Assembly (NCBI GenBank): GCA_947496355.1
Contig: CANMCO010000004.1
Coordinates: forward strand, 352,027 to 416,026
From: an uncultured Aquimarina sp.
Lineage (GTDB): Bacteria > Bacteroidota > Bacteroidia > Flavobacteriales > Flavobacteriaceae
Length of the DNA stretch: 64,000 nt
Direction: 5' to 3'
The position numbers and the translations under genes are program-made. Position 1 is the first letter of the stretch; each line of letters starts with the position of its first letter. The notes below the pieces were generated by a model. The model saw only the letters and a list, made by a program, of their open reading frames with translations. It was not told the origin of the DNA and searched no databases. Positions 38,777 through 47,660 of this stretch are shown piece by piece.

Positions 38777-39128
38777 ATAAAAAATTTCTAAGTAGCCATT
38801 AAAAAAATGGTCCCCTCTACTTAAATTTTTGCCGTGCAAATATACGGCGTTTTTTCAAACAATAAGCAATTATATGTTAAAATAATTATAACGTTGAATA
38901 ACAGTGTTTTACATAAAAAAAGCAGGGGAAAAACCCCCTAAAATCATTAATTACAACAAAAATCAAACACTTAAACGTCAATCTATGTGTTTTGGTCGGT
39001 AAAAATTGATTTACTCCAACCAGAAGTAATTCACAAAAAAAACACAATTTTGTTAATAAGTAAATCTGGATTTACATCAAAAAAGAAAAATATCTTGATT
39101 TTTTCCTACAAAAGCATGAGGCCAAAAT
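38777..39128. other. Intergenic region between two minus-strand cell-wall genes
   Basis: These 352 bases contain no credible gene. They hold the terminator of the mltG operon (listed separately) and the upstream region of the lysozyme-like gene, where no TAnnTTTG box could be placed with confidence. Confidence 0.5.
38924..38940 (-). terminator. Terminator of the dapF-GNAT-mltG operon
   Basis: AGGGG (38924-38928) and CCCCCT pair across an A-rich loop. On the minus strand the stem is followed by TGC and a run of seven T. It lies about 190 bases after the mltG stop. Confidence 0.65.
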
Positions 39129-40172
39129 TTATCGATTTATCCCCTGTTTATTAATCCAATTAACATACTGTTTTTTATTCCGATTATGTTGACTTAATGT
39201 CTTTGCAAATTTATGGTATCCCATATTTTCCACATTGGCCACAAAAAAATAATATCCATGCTTTTCATAGTTAAGAACAGCATCAATTGAAGAAATATCA
39301 GGCATAGTTATAGGCCCTGGCGGTAACTCTGCATATTTATAAGTATTATATGGACTATCTAATTCTAAATCTTTATAAAGTACCCGTTTAATTACCACAT
39401 CCCAATCATTACGGTGTTTTTTTATAGCATAAATCACAGTAGGGTCTGCATCCAGCTTCCAACCATTATTATATCTATTCATATACACACCCGCCACTCT
39501 TGGTCGCTCATCAACCTTAGCTGTTTCTTTTTGCACAATAGAAGCTATTGTTACTACCTGACTAGGGTTTAAACCTATTTCTTTAGCCTTTGCCATGCGT
39601 TTATCATTCCAAAATCGCTTATACTCTTTCAACATTCTATCCCTAAATTGAATGGCAGAAGTGTTCCAGAAGAATTCATATTTATTAGGAACATACATTG
39701 ATAAAGCCGTCTCTAAAGAAAACTTGTTAGCTTCTAAAAAAGAGGGAGCTCTAAATGACTCAATTAGTGAAATGCTATCTGCCTCTATCTGACCAGCAAT
39801 TCTACCAGCAAGGTTTTCTAGTCGCTCTTGATTATTAAAATTGACATAGATTGGAGTATTCTTACTACGTAAAACATTAATAATTTCATTATTATTCAGC
39901 CCTTTACTTATGATATAACGTCCCGCTTTAATATTATTTACATATCCTTTCCTTCTGGCAATCCTATCAAAACTATAAATATCCTTTACAATTGGACTAA
40001 CCACTTCAATAAGCTCGGTATACGTTCCTTCTGTAGGTATATAAACAGTTGTGGTTTCAGATTCAAAATTAGTGTTTGGCGAAAACACAGCCTGATAAAC
40101 ATTATAAGCAAAAATTCCTCCTGCCACTAATCCTATTAATGCGATTGCAAATATTATTTTTTTAATGTACAT
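39129..40172 (-). CDS. mltG: Endolytic murein transglycosylase MltG
   Basis: A 347-residue inner membrane protein with one N-terminal helix (IIFAIALIGLVAGGIFAY). It cuts nascent glycan strands and sets their length. The YceG core shows VVTIASIVQKETAKVDERPRVAGVYMNR with the catalytic glutamate in QKET, and LQADPTVIYAI-like LDADPTVIYAIK. SPYNTYKYAELPPGPI is the other family landmark. It overlaps the GNAT gene by 11 bases, so it is cotranscribed with dapF. Confidence 0.93.
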   Translation of the reverse strand: MYIKKIIFAIALIGLVAGGIFAYNVYQAVFSPNTNFESETTTVYIPTEGTYTELIEVVSPIVKDIYSFDRIARRKGYVNNIKAGRYIISKGLNNNEIINVLRSKNTPIYVNFNNQERLENLAGRIAGQIEADSISLIESFRAPSFLEANKFSLETALSMYVPNKYEFFWNTSAIQFRDRMLKEYKRFWNDKRMAKAKEIGLNPSQVVTIASIVQKETAKVDERPRVAGVYMNRYNNGWKLDADPTVIYAIKKHRNDWDVVIKRVLYKDLELDSPYNTYKYAELPPGPITMPDISSIDAVLNYEKHGYYFFVANVENMGYHKFAKTLSQHNRNKKQYVNWINKQGINR

Positions 40173-40689
40173 ATAACAATTGATATAAAAACTCGTCTTT
40201 GTACGAGTCGTTTACTAAATTCCATTCCTTTTTTACACCTACTTTACTGAATCCCTTATTTTCAAATAAATTAATGCTCGCTTGATTATCTTGAGCAATA
40301 TTGGCATACAATTGATGTAATCTAAGATGAGTAAACCCATAGTTAATTATTAACCCAAGAGCTTCTGCTCCATATCCTTTGCCTCTATCTTCATCCTCTG
40401 CTATAATTATTCCCACTCCAGATCTATTATGAGTAGGATTATAATCAAATAAATCAATAAGGCCCAAAGTTGCATGATCATTAGAGCAAATGACCAATCG
40501 TAATTGTTTTGCTTCATAAATATCCTGATGAGCATTCTCTAGATACTGTTTGATCAAAAAACGAGAATATGGAGTTTGTGTAGAGCTCATTTCCCAGATC
40601 TGTTCATTGTTTTCAATAATATATATAAAATCAAGATCTTCTGGTTCAAGAGCCCTTAGATAAATGTTTTTTCCTTTCAACGTTAACAT
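40162..40689 (-). CDS. GNAT family N-acetyltransferase (RimJ/RimL-like)
   Basis: A 175-residue acetyltransferase beginning LTLKGKNIYLRALEPEDLDF, as in the RimJ/RimL branch. The acetyl-CoA loop is DEDRGKGYGAEALGL, and ASINLFENKGFSKVGVKKE follows. The acceptor is unknown; amino termini or small amines are possible. It overlaps dapF by 7 bases and mltG by 11, a tight three-gene operon. Confidence 0.86.
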   Translation of the reverse strand: MLTLKGKNIYLRALEPEDLDFIYIIENNEQIWEMSSTQTPYSRFLIKQYLENAHQDIYEAKQLRLVICSNDHATLGLIDLFDYNPTHNRSGVGIIIAEDEDRGKGYGAEALGLIINYGFTHLRLHQLYANIAQDNQASINLFENKGFSKVGVKKEWNLVNDSYKDEFLYQLLYVH

Positions 40690-41468
40690 ACGATCTCTCC
40701 CTTAAAAACCTGTTCTGCCGGGCCAATTAGAAAAATATCTTCGTACCCAAGCTTAGTTTGTTTAAAAGTAACTTTTAACTCCCCTCCTTCTGTACTAATA
40801 CTCACTTCTTCTTTATCTGTTCGTTTTGTTGCATGCATAGAAAGAGCAACCGCAGTTACACCCGTTCCACACGATAATGTTTCATCCTCTACACCTCTTT
40901 CATACGTACGCACAGCAAACAAATTTCCGTTTTTCTTTTCAACAAAATTCACGTTACTCCCAGATTCAAAGTAAGGGGCACCATTTCTAATTTTTCGCCC
41001 TTCATTTTCAACATCAAAATTAGACAAACCATTTACCATTGTAACATGATGAGGTGATCCGGTATCTAAAAATAAATGAGAATCATATTTTTCAATATCT
41101 GAAACATCCTGCATTTGTAGATACACTAATCCATCTTTTATAATCGCTTTGTGGTTCCCATCAATTGCAGTAAATACAGCACGATCCTTTATAACACCTA
41201 AAAAGGAAGCAAAAGCAACTAGACATCTTCCACCATTTCCACACATAGAGCTCTCATTGCCATCAGCATTAAAATACACCATTTTAAAATCATCATATTG
41301 ATTTTCAGGAAGTTCTAATAGCATTAAACCATCTGCACCAATACCAAATTTTCTGTCACAAAGTCTAGAGAACAATTTGGTATTATTTTTGGACAATATT
41401 GATTTTCTATTATCAACGATAATAAAATCATTACCCGTGCCTTGATATTTATAAAAAGTAAGTGTCAT
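40683..41468 (-). CDS. dapF: Diaminopimelate epimerase
   Basis: This 261-residue enzyme converts LL- to meso-diaminopimelate for peptidoglycan and lysine. The two catalytic cysteines lie in SSMCGNGGRC and TLSCGTGVTAVALS. The N-terminus FYKYQGTGNDFIIVDNR is typical. Its place ahead of mltG ties precursor supply to glycan processing. dapA is at 22565. It leads the operon, and a -7 box is 20 bases upstream. Confidence 0.95.
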   Translation of the reverse strand: MTLTFYKYQGTGNDFIIVDNRKSILSKNNTKLFSRLCDRKFGIGADGLMLLELPENQYDDFKMVYFNADGNESSMCGNGGRCLVAFASFLGVIKDRAVFTAIDGNHKAIIKDGLVYLQMQDVSDIEKYDSHLFLDTGSPHHVTMVNGLSNFDVENEGRKIRNGAPYFESGSNVNFVEKKNGNLFAVRTYERGVEDETLSCGTGVTAVALSMHATKRTDKEEVSISTEGGELKVTFKQTKLGYEDIFLIGPAEQVFKGEIVC

Positions 41469-41488
41469 TATTCTTCAATTGTAAAGAA

Positions 41489-41496
41489 CAAAGGTA
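41489..41496 (-). promoter_or_regulatory. -7 box of the dapF operon
   Basis: The minus strand reads TACCTTTG, an exact TAnnTTTG box, ending 20 bases before the dapF ATG. The nearest upstream TTG gives a spacer of only 15 bases, so the -33 part is weak. Confidence 0.5.
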
Positions 41497-41634
41497 CAAA
41501 GAATGTTAACACAAAACCGTTGTTAATTATGAGTTAAATTTCGAAAAAAAAGTATACTATAAGTGTAATTTTAAGAGTTATTAGCAGTCTATTAGAAAAT
41601 AGACATTAGTAAAACAAAAAAAAGAAACAAGGAG

Positions 41635-43053
41635 ATGAAAAGATTTTTGAGTTTATTGGCAGTTGCCATTCTGGCAGGAGTATTAACCCTAGGGACCTAC
41701 AAATTATTTTTGGAACCCGAAAATATTGTAATTAACGAGGATCGAACAAAATCAAGTCTAATCCCAGCAAATTATACGGTATCAAACACCAATACAAACC
41801 TTACAAATGCGGGAATTGATTTTACTGTGGCTGCTGAAAAAACAGTAAATGCCGTGGTACACGTTAAACAATATGGCGTGACAAAATCCCCAAGAAATTT
41901 AATGGAATTCCTCAGAAACGGCGGGTCCGAAGAAAGAAGAATTCAAGGCGCAGGATCTGGAGTTATTATAACTGAAGATGGGTATATTGTTACAAACAAT
42001 CATGTTATAGATGGAGCGACAGATCTGGAAGTAACACTAAACAACAATAAATCTTATAAGGCAAAAGTTGTAGGCACAGCGCCGCAATCGGATATTGCCT
42101 TGATTAAGATTGAAACAGACGAAAGACTCTCCTATATACCTTTCGGAGATTCTAATACTGCAAAAATTGGAGAATGGGTTCTTGCAGTAGGTAATCCATT
42201 CAACCTTACTTCTACCGTAACTGCAGGTATCATAAGTGCAAAATCAAGAGATCTGAATATATATGATGATAAAGCACAATCTTTTATACAAACTGATGCC
42301 GCTATTAATCCAGGTAACAGTGGCGGTGCTTTAGTAAATACTAGAGGTGAATTAATAGGTATAAACACAGCGATTACATCTCAAACCGGAAGTTACGTTG
42401 GATATGCCTTTGCCGTTCCTTCTAACAATGCCAAAAAAATCATAGATGATATCATTGAATTTGGAGATGTGCAACGAGGAATATTAGGGATAAGAGGTGG
42501 CACGATTAACCCAAGAGCAATGGAAGAATATTCAATTTCTGTTTCACAAGGAGTTTTTGTTGCTTCCGTAGCCGAAGATAGTGGTGCGAAAAAAGCTGGT
42601 CTTCTCAAAGGTGATGTAATACGAGAAATTGATGGTTTACAGATACGTAAATTTGCTGATTTAACGGGTTACGTAAACAGCAAGAGACCCAAAGATGTAA
42701 TTAATGTTAAAGTTTTGAGGAGAAATAAAGAACTAGTTTTACCTGTGGTACTATCTAAATATGAGATCCAGAACTATAATATTACAGATGTTGGTGTTGA
42801 AGTAGTTAACCCTCCAGAAGGTTATCTTAAGAAATTCAACCTTGATCATGGCGTTGTAATAAACAAAGCGCTTAGTGCAAGAATGAAAAGATATAACCTA
42901 GAAGGACTTATAATAAGCGAAATTGATGGTAAAAAGGTGAAAAATGTGTTAGAAGTGAAAGAAATTATTGAAAGCAAATATTCTGAAGATGATATCACAA
43001 TAAGCCTTGTTGACCGAAACGGAGAGAAAAAAGAATTTGTTTTTCAGAATTAA
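41635..43053 (+). CDS. DegP/HtrA-type periplasmic serine protease
   Basis: A 472-residue protease and chaperone with an N-terminal membrane or signal helix (FLSLLAVAILAGVLTLGTY). The trypsin-like triad is H123 (TNNHVID), D153 (SDIALIK) and S229 (NPGNSGG). PDZ 1 begins near residue 280 (GILGIRGGTINPRAME, with KKAGLLKGDVIREIDG), and a second shorter PDZ-like part lies at about 385-470. It should degrade misfolded envelope proteins. GGAG touches the ATG with no spacing, so it is not a useful Shine-Dalgarno. A hairpin terminator follows 24 bases after the stop. Confidence 0.93.
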   Translation: MKRFLSLLAVAILAGVLTLGTYKLFLEPENIVINEDRTKSSLIPANYTVSNTNTNLTNAGIDFTVAAEKTVNAVVHVKQYGVTKSPRNLMEFLRNGGSEERRIQGAGSGVIITEDGYIVTNNHVIDGATDLEVTLNNNKSYKAKVVGTAPQSDIALIKIETDERLSYIPFGDSNTAKIGEWVLAVGNPFNLTSTVTAGIISAKSRDLNIYDDKAQSFIQTDAAINPGNSGGALVNTRGELIGINTAITSQTGSYVGYAFAVPSNNAKKIIDDIIEFGDVQRGILGIRGGTINPRAMEEYSISVSQGVFVASVAEDSGAKKAGLLKGDVIREIDGLQIRKFADLTGYVNSKRPKDVINVKVLRRNKELVLPVVLSKYEIQNYNITDVGVEVVNPPEGYLKKFNLDHGVVINKALSARMKRYNLEGLIISEIDGKKVKNVLEVKEIIESKYSEDDITISLVDRNGEKKEFVFQN

Positions 43054-43077
43054 GCAAAAAACCATATATAATCATGC

Positions 43078-43113
43078 ATCCCATTGCTTTCTTAAAGCAG
43101 TGGGATTTTTTTA
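43078..43113 (+). terminator. Terminator of the degP/htrA gene
   Basis: ATCCCATTGCTTT (43078-43090) pairs with AAAGCAGTGGGAT (43094-43106), with one G-T wobble and a 3-base loop, followed by a run of T. Confidence 0.85.
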
Positions 43114-43147
43114 TTAAAAAAGACTTTACGAAAACGTTTGAAATATA

Positions 43148-43155
43148 TACTTTTG
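43148..43155 (+). promoter_or_regulatory. -7 box of the GAPDH gene
   Basis: TACTTTTG is an exact TAnnTTTG box, 36 bases before the ATG. At the expected -33 position the sequence is TTT rather than TTG, a one-base mismatch with 19-base spacing. Confidence 0.55.
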
Positions 43156-43191
43156 CACGAAATTTCAAGACTATAACAAAACATAACTATT

Positions 43192-44640
43192 ATGAGCTCT
43201 AACGAAGTTTATGAAAAAGAATTAGCATTTCAGGCAGATAGACGCCGCGCAACAGTAGCATTTATAAAAACCGTAAGTGACTTATGGTATGACAATTCTA
43301 TTGAGTTAGTGCTTTTCCGAAATCAATTAATTGACAAAAATGTAAGTGAGATTATTAATCTACACGAATATGCTGGAGAATTTGTGCAAAAGCCAATCTC
43401 AATTTTTGACTCTGCAGAAATTGCTCAAGCTATTAAATTGATGGATCTACCTCCTGCAAAGTTAGATATAGGAAAATTAACTTATGAGTATCACCTGGCT
43501 AGCGATGAATATAGCACTATAAATAGTTTTGTTCAAAATAAACTAAAAGACGCAAAGAAGTTTAAGCCAATTTCTCCAAAAAATGTCGTGCTATATGGTT
43601 TTGGACGAATTGGTCGTCTAGTAGCCAGAGAGCTCATGACAATTACAGGAAAAGGAAGTCAACTAAGGCTTAGAGCAATTGTAACAAGAGGAGCTGTTAC
43701 TGAAGAAGTTCTGGAAAAAAGAGCTTCTTTATTAAGAAATGATTCTGTACATGGAGATTTTGCGGGTACAGTCGAAACAGATGTAGCTAATAGTGCTCTT
43801 ATCATAAATGGCACAACAGTAAAAATTATTACCGCTAATAATCCAGAAGAAATAGATTATTCTTCTTATGGAATTAATAATGCTTTGGTGATCGATAATA
43901 CGGGTGCTTTTAGAGACAAAGAAGCACTAAGCAGACATTTGGCTGCAAAAGGAATTGATAAGGTATTGCTTACAGCTCCTGGAAAAGGTATTCCAAACAT
44001 AGTACATGGTGTGAATCATAAAGAACATGATCCTGATAAAGTTGATATCTTCTCAGCAGCATCTTGCACAACCAATGCTATCACTCCTATTTTGCAGGCA
44101 GTAGATGAAAGTTTTGGCGTTGTTAATGGTCATCTTGAAACGATACACGCCTACACAAACGATCAGAACTTAGTAGATAATATGCATAAAAAATACCGTA
44201 GAGGGCGCGCTGCCGCGCTTAACATGGTAATTACAGAAACAGGAGCTGGAAAAGCTGTATCAAAGGCACTACCAAGTTTTGAAGGAAAATTAACTTCAAA
44301 TGCTATACGAGTACCTGTTCCAAATGGTTCTTTGGCTATCCTTAATTTAAATTTGGAGAAAAAGACTTCTAAAGAAAGTATGAATGCTGTAATGAAAAAA
44401 TATGCTTTAGAAGGAAATTTAGTTGAACAGATTAAATATTCTCTGGACAATGAACTTGTATCTAGTGATATTGTAGGTTCATCTGCTCCATCTATATATG
44501 ATAGCAATGCAACTATTGTAGACCCTAAGGGGAATAATGTTGTACTATATGTATGGTATGACAATGAATATGGATATAGCCATCAGGTTATAAGATTATC
44601 AAAATATATTGCCAAAGTAAGAAGGTTTACCTATTATTAA
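43192..44640 (+). CDS. gap: Glyceraldehyde-3-phosphate dehydrogenase, long form
   Basis: This 482-residue GAPDH oxidises glyceraldehyde 3-phosphate to 1,3-bisphosphoglycerate. The Rossmann start VVLYGFGRIGRLVARELM lies near residue 131, and the active-site cysteine is C292 in SAASCTTNAI. The length is about 145 residues above the usual 335. The extra part is an N-terminal helical region of roughly 128 residues without a recognised domain (FIKTVSDLWYDNSIELVLFR). The core is complete, including WYDNEYGYSHQV. The gene has its own promoter and terminator. Confidence 0.92.
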   Translation: MSSNEVYEKELAFQADRRRATVAFIKTVSDLWYDNSIELVLFRNQLIDKNVSEIINLHEYAGEFVQKPISIFDSAEIAQAIKLMDLPPAKLDIGKLTYEYHLASDEYSTINSFVQNKLKDAKKFKPISPKNVVLYGFGRIGRLVARELMTITGKGSQLRLRAIVTRGAVTEEVLEKRASLLRNDSVHGDFAGTVETDVANSALIINGTTVKIITANNPEEIDYSSYGINNALVIDNTGAFRDKEALSRHLAAKGIDKVLLTAPGKGIPNIVHGVNHKEHDPDKVDIFSAASCTTNAITPILQAVDESFGVVNGHLETIHAYTNDQNLVDNMHKKYRRGRAAALNMVITETGAGKAVSKALPSFEGKLTSNAIRVPVPNGSLAILNLNLEKKTSKESMNAVMKKYALEGNLVEQIKYSLDNELVSSDIVGSSAPSIYDSNATIVDPKGNNVVLYVWYDNEYGYSHQVIRLSKYIAKVRRFTYY

Positions 44641-44998
44641 GAACAAGCAATATCGTGTATATTTAAAAGCCGTTTTTATAACGGCTTTTTTTATGTTTAA
44701 AATTTTTATAACCCACAAACAATCTAAAACCTATCTAAAAAAACTGCAATCCATTATTTATCAATAAGTTAACATCTTCTTCATTTTCTCTTAAATTCTT
44801 ATCAAAAAATCTTTTTAATTACTTACAATATTGTACATTTATTATCGTTACAGAAGAAATTATTAAGTAAGGAAAAAAGAAAGCCTTAGCATTATTTAAG
44901 ACAATTACTAATCCGCAGACAAATAGACGGTTATTTTGTCTTATAGACTTCAAGATGTCAAAGGCATAATTTATGATCACCAAAATAAGAATAAACCT
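44641..44998. other. Intergenic region between GAPDH and a coiled-coil protein gene
   Basis: The 358 bases contain the GAPDH terminator at the left and otherwise no gene. A 7-base inverted repeat (AGACAAA at 44917-44923, TTTGTCT at 44935-44941) lies 58 bases before the next ATG and might be an operator or leader hairpin. No exact TAnnTTTG box was found. Confidence 0.45.
44665..44692 (+). terminator. Terminator of the GAPDH gene
   Basis: AAAAGCCGTT (44665-44674) pairs with AACGGCTTTT (44680-44689), followed by more T, 25 bases after the stop. Confidence 0.85.
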
Positions 44999-45616
44999 AT
45001 GAAATTGCCACAGTACCTACTAGTTTTAATTATACTATTATCCTTTTCTGAAATAGTTCATTCTCAAGAGGAAAAAGTAACCGTGGAACAGGCCTTAAAA
45101 CAAGAAAAGATTCAAGAGCAATTTGATATTGTTATAAAAAAATCCGGAAGATATCAGGAGTATAAGGTTGTAAAACAAGTTTGGTTAAACAAACTTAAAT
45201 CAAATACTATTGATACTCTTAAAACTTTAGAATCAAAACTGAATACAACCAATCTTCAGATTGCAGAACAAAAAACTACCATAACTAGCCTTCAAGAATC
45301 ACTTGCTAAAACAAATGAAAACCTCTCTGCTATTACTCAAGAGAAAGACAGCATGAGTTTTTTTGGAGCCTCAGTAACTAAATCTAGCTACAATACCATT
45401 ATGTTAGTCATTATTGGTGCGTTGTTAGGATTATTAGGGTTCTTTATATATAAATTCAAAAACAGTAATGCAATAACTATACAAGCCAAAAAAGCACTTA
45501 CTGAAACCGAAGAAGAGTTTGAAGAACATAGACGTAGATCATTAGAGCGAGAGCAAAAAGTAATGCGTAAACTTCAAGATGAGATAAACAAACAACGCAA
45601 AGCCGGAGCCAAGTAA
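44999..45616 (+). CDS. Exported coiled-coil membrane protein upstream of trmD
   Basis: A 205-residue protein with a signal peptide (YLLVLIILLSFSEIVHSQ), a predicted periplasmic coiled coil (about residues 65-120), one membrane helix (TIMLVIIGALLGLLGFFIY) and a charged cytoplasmic helix (residues 160-205, RRRSLEREQKVMRKLQDE). No enzyme motif is visible. I recall proteins of this kind being labelled tRNA methyltransferase only because they lie before trmD, and nothing here supports that. I chose the ATG at 44999 over a TTG 21 codons upstream because the signal peptide starts there. Confidence 0.7.
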   Translation: MKLPQYLLVLIILLSFSEIVHSQEEKVTVEQALKQEKIQEQFDIVIKKSGRYQEYKVVKQVWLNKLKSNTIDTLKTLESKLNTTNLQIAEQKTTITSLQESLAKTNENLSAITQEKDSMSFFGASVTKSSYNTIMLVIIGALLGLLGFFIYKFKNSNAITIQAKKALTETEEEFEEHRRRSLEREQKVMRKLQDEINKQRKAGAK

Positions 45617-45683
45617 GCTGTTTTTTTAGATTTTCATCATATTCTTTTGCATCTTTGCATTCATTAGTGAATTTGACAGACAG

Positions 45684-46361
45684 ATGCGTATAGATATTAT
45701 TACCGTAGTACCAGATATTTTAAAAAGCCCTTTTGAAGCATCAATAATGAAGCGATCCATAGAGAAAGGTCTTGTAGAAGTACACTTACATAATTTACGT
45801 GATTATACCACAGACAATTACCGGCAAGTTGATGACTATCAATTTGGTGGTGGTGCAGGAATGGTAATGATGATAGAACCAATTGACAAATGTATCTCCA
45901 AACTAAAATCAGAAAGGGACTATGACGAGGTTATCTATATGACACCAGATGGTGAAACGTTAAATCAAAGTATTGCAAACCAACTATCCCTAAAAGGCAA
46001 TCTAATTATCCTTTGTGGTCATTACAAAGGTGTTGATCAACGAGTAAGAGAACATTTTGTAACCAAAGAAATATCTGTTGGAGATTATGTATTATCTGGT
46101 GGCGAGCTTGGAGCATTGATACTGTGTGATGCAATAATCCGTCTTATCCCAGGAGTATTAGGAAACGAAACGTCTGCCCTAACCGATTCCTTTCAAGATG
46201 ATTTATTAGCGCCACCTATCTATACCAGGCCAGCAGATTATAAAGGTTGGAAGGTTCCTGAAGTTTTAACCTCTGGTAATTTCCCAAAAATTGAAACCTG
46301 GAGAGAAGAGCAAGCCTATCAAAGAACCAAAGAAAGAAGACCAGATTTATTAAAGGACTAA
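45684..46361 (+). CDS. trmD: tRNA (guanine-N1)-methyltransferase TrmD
   Basis: This 225-residue SPOUT methyltransferase forms m1G37 next to the anticodon and prevents frameshifting. The SAM-binding trefoil knot shows [17 protein letters not shown] and [19 protein letters not shown], both specific for Trm[24 protein letters not shown] sequence marks the N-terminus. It lies between the coiled-coil protein and rplS, as often in bacteria, although here 200 bases and a separate promoter precede rplS. Confidence 0.96.
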   Translation: MRIDIITVVPDILKSPFEASIMKRSIEKGLVEVHLHNLRDYTTDNYRQVDDYQFGGGAGMVMMIEPIDKCISKLKSERDYDEVIYMTPDGETLNQSIANQLSLKGNLIILCGHYKGVDQRVREHFVTKEISVGDYVLSGGELGALILCDAIIRLIPGVLGNETSALTDSFQDDLLAPPIYTRPADYKGWKVPEVLTSGNFPKIETWREEQAYQRTKERRPDLLKD

Positions 46362-46459
46362 ATAGCCAACATAAACCATATTTAAGTTATAATTATAGCT
46401 TACTGAAAACTAGCTAAATAACAAATACAAAGTCTACAATAACAATAATTAAAAAATAC

Positions 46460-46489
46460 TTGCAAATAACTAAATAATACTTACTTTTG
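46460..46489 (+). promoter_or_regulatory. Promoter of rplS
   Basis: TTG (46460-46462), an exact 19-base spacer and TACTTTTG (46482-46489) form a full Bacteroidota -33/-7 promoter, the best in the window. It predicts a leader of about 65 bases before the ATG at 46562. Confidence 0.85.
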
Positions 46490-46561
46490 CATCCTGATTA
46501 GATCAACCTCTGGCGAAAATCGCGAATGTTGTTTTAATAAAACCCAGAAACTATATCAAAA

Positions 46562-46912
46562 ATGGAAGATTTAGTAAAATTCGTACAAGACGAATTTGTA
46601 ACAAAAAAAGAATTCTCAGAATTCTCTGCCGGTGATACGATCACTGTTTATTACGAAATTAAAGAAGGAAATAAAACACGTACACAGTTCTTTAGAGGAG
46701 TTGTGATCCAAAGAAGAGGTTCTGGATCTACCGAAACTTTTACTATTAGAAAAATGTCAGGAACTGTAGGTGTAGAACGTATCTTCCCAGTAAATTTACC
46801 TGCACTTCAAAAAATTGAAGTAAATAAAAGAGGTAAAGTCCGTAGAGCACGTATATTCTACTTTAGAGGACTTACTGGTAAAAAAGCACGTATAGCAGAA
46901 AAAAGAAACTAA
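46562..46912 (+). CDS. rplS: 50S ribosomal protein L19
   Basis: A 116-residue ribosomal protein at the 30S-50S interface. The family core FSAGDTITVYYEIKEGNKTR, FRGVVIQRRGSG and ETFTIRKMSGTVGVERIF is clear. The basic C-terminus (FYFRGLTGKKARI) is complete. It is transcribed from its own strong promoter and ended by a strong hairpin, so it is a single-gene unit. Confidence 0.97.
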   Translation: MEDLVKFVQDEFVTKKEFSEFSAGDTITVYYEIKEGNKTRTQFFRGVVIQRRGSGSTETFTIRKMSGTVGVERIFPVNLPALQKIEVNKRGKVRRARIFYFRGLTGKKARIAEKRN

Positions 46913-46934
46913 TTTCTTTTTTCTTTTACAAGTT

Positions 46935-46964
46935 AAAAAGGTTGCTAAAGAGCAACCTTTTTTT
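46935..46964 (+). terminator. Terminator of rplS
   Basis: AAAAAGGTTGCT (46935-46946) pairs with AGCAACCTTTTT (46951-46962) around a 4-base loop, followed by more T. Confidence 0.88.
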
Positions 46965-47543
46965 ATGAACAAAAGTTAATAACTATAGTTCATAAACAGT
47001 TGATAACTAATGAGATAAGTTTTACCAATGAACTAATTGAATTTTCTTATCTTTATAGAACAAATTACAAGTTCATTATGATGACACAAGGATTCATAGC
47101 TTAGTAATTTACACAATACGTTCTTTGAACATTTTAAAAGACCAGTTTTTAATTAAAATAAATATGAGACGAAAGTTATTTTTTTGAGTACATCCTTGAA
47201 ATCACTTTAAAGGCCTTACTTTAAAATCATTTCAAAATGAAATTCAAAGGAAAAAATTAAGTTTTGACACCTTTTTAATTTAAACGGTATTAGACTATCT
47301 GAGTGAAAAAATGAAAAATTACAATCGTAATTTCTAAACACAAACACTCTTATTGGTCGTATGAGTAGAAATAGATTAAACAAGTTATTATTTGATAAAT
47401 TTAAATCTACTCAAAATTGGAAATAAAAATCTATGGTATAAAGTAACGAAAGTTCTTATTTAGTAGCGGGTAAAACAGCTAACATATCGATATTATTTCC
47501 GTGAAGCCATATCAAAATATCCGTATTCTTGATATGGCTTTTT
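46965..47543 (+). ncRNA. Candidate structured RNA locus ending in an orphan terminator
   Basis: This gap holds a chain of inverted repeats. An interrupted dyad (ATGAAC, AGTTA / TAACT, GTTCAT) spans 46965-46993. A 17-base-arm hairpin with two mismatches spans 47196-47235 (TTGAAATCACTTTAAAG against CTTTAAAATCATTTCAA). A perfect 8-base pair TGAGTAGA/TCTACTCA encloses 47362-47413. A perfect 12-base terminator hairpin (AAGCCATATCAA at 47504-47515, TTGATATGGCTT at 47529-47540) has a T-run on the plus strand. No gene lies between the rplS terminator and this one, so an unannotated transcript is implied. A 21-codon reading frame (47361-47426) overlaps the third hairpin. No exact promoter box was found, so the 5' end is unknown. 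Confidence 0.35.
47504..47543 (+). terminator. Orphan terminator before icd
   Basis: Perfect 12-base arms at 47504-47515 and 47529-47540 are followed by TTT. It lies 540 bases after the rplS terminator and 316 bases before icd, with no known gene directly upstream. Confidence 0.75.
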
Positions 47544-47660
47544 AATTTTTTATCAATACTTTAAATTTCAGTTTTAAATTTCTCATACATCATTTTTCAC
47601 GTTTTTTATTTCAAGAAATCCTAATTCAATCTCTTTAACATAAAACTATCAATACACAGG

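Noticed and set aside
38777..38839. Longer form of the lysozyme-like protein
   Set aside because: The 21 added residues are polar and aromatic and do not resemble a signal peptide. MIKRIIGLSILL is the better start.
41629..41637. Shine-Dalgarno sequence of the degP/htrA gene
   Set aside because: AAGGAG touches the ATG with no spacer, so it cannot pair in the usual geometry. Bacteroidota seldom use such sites.
44163..44564. 133-codon minus-strand reading frame
   Set aside because: Antisense to the conserved catalytic part of GAPDH; no promoter or domain.
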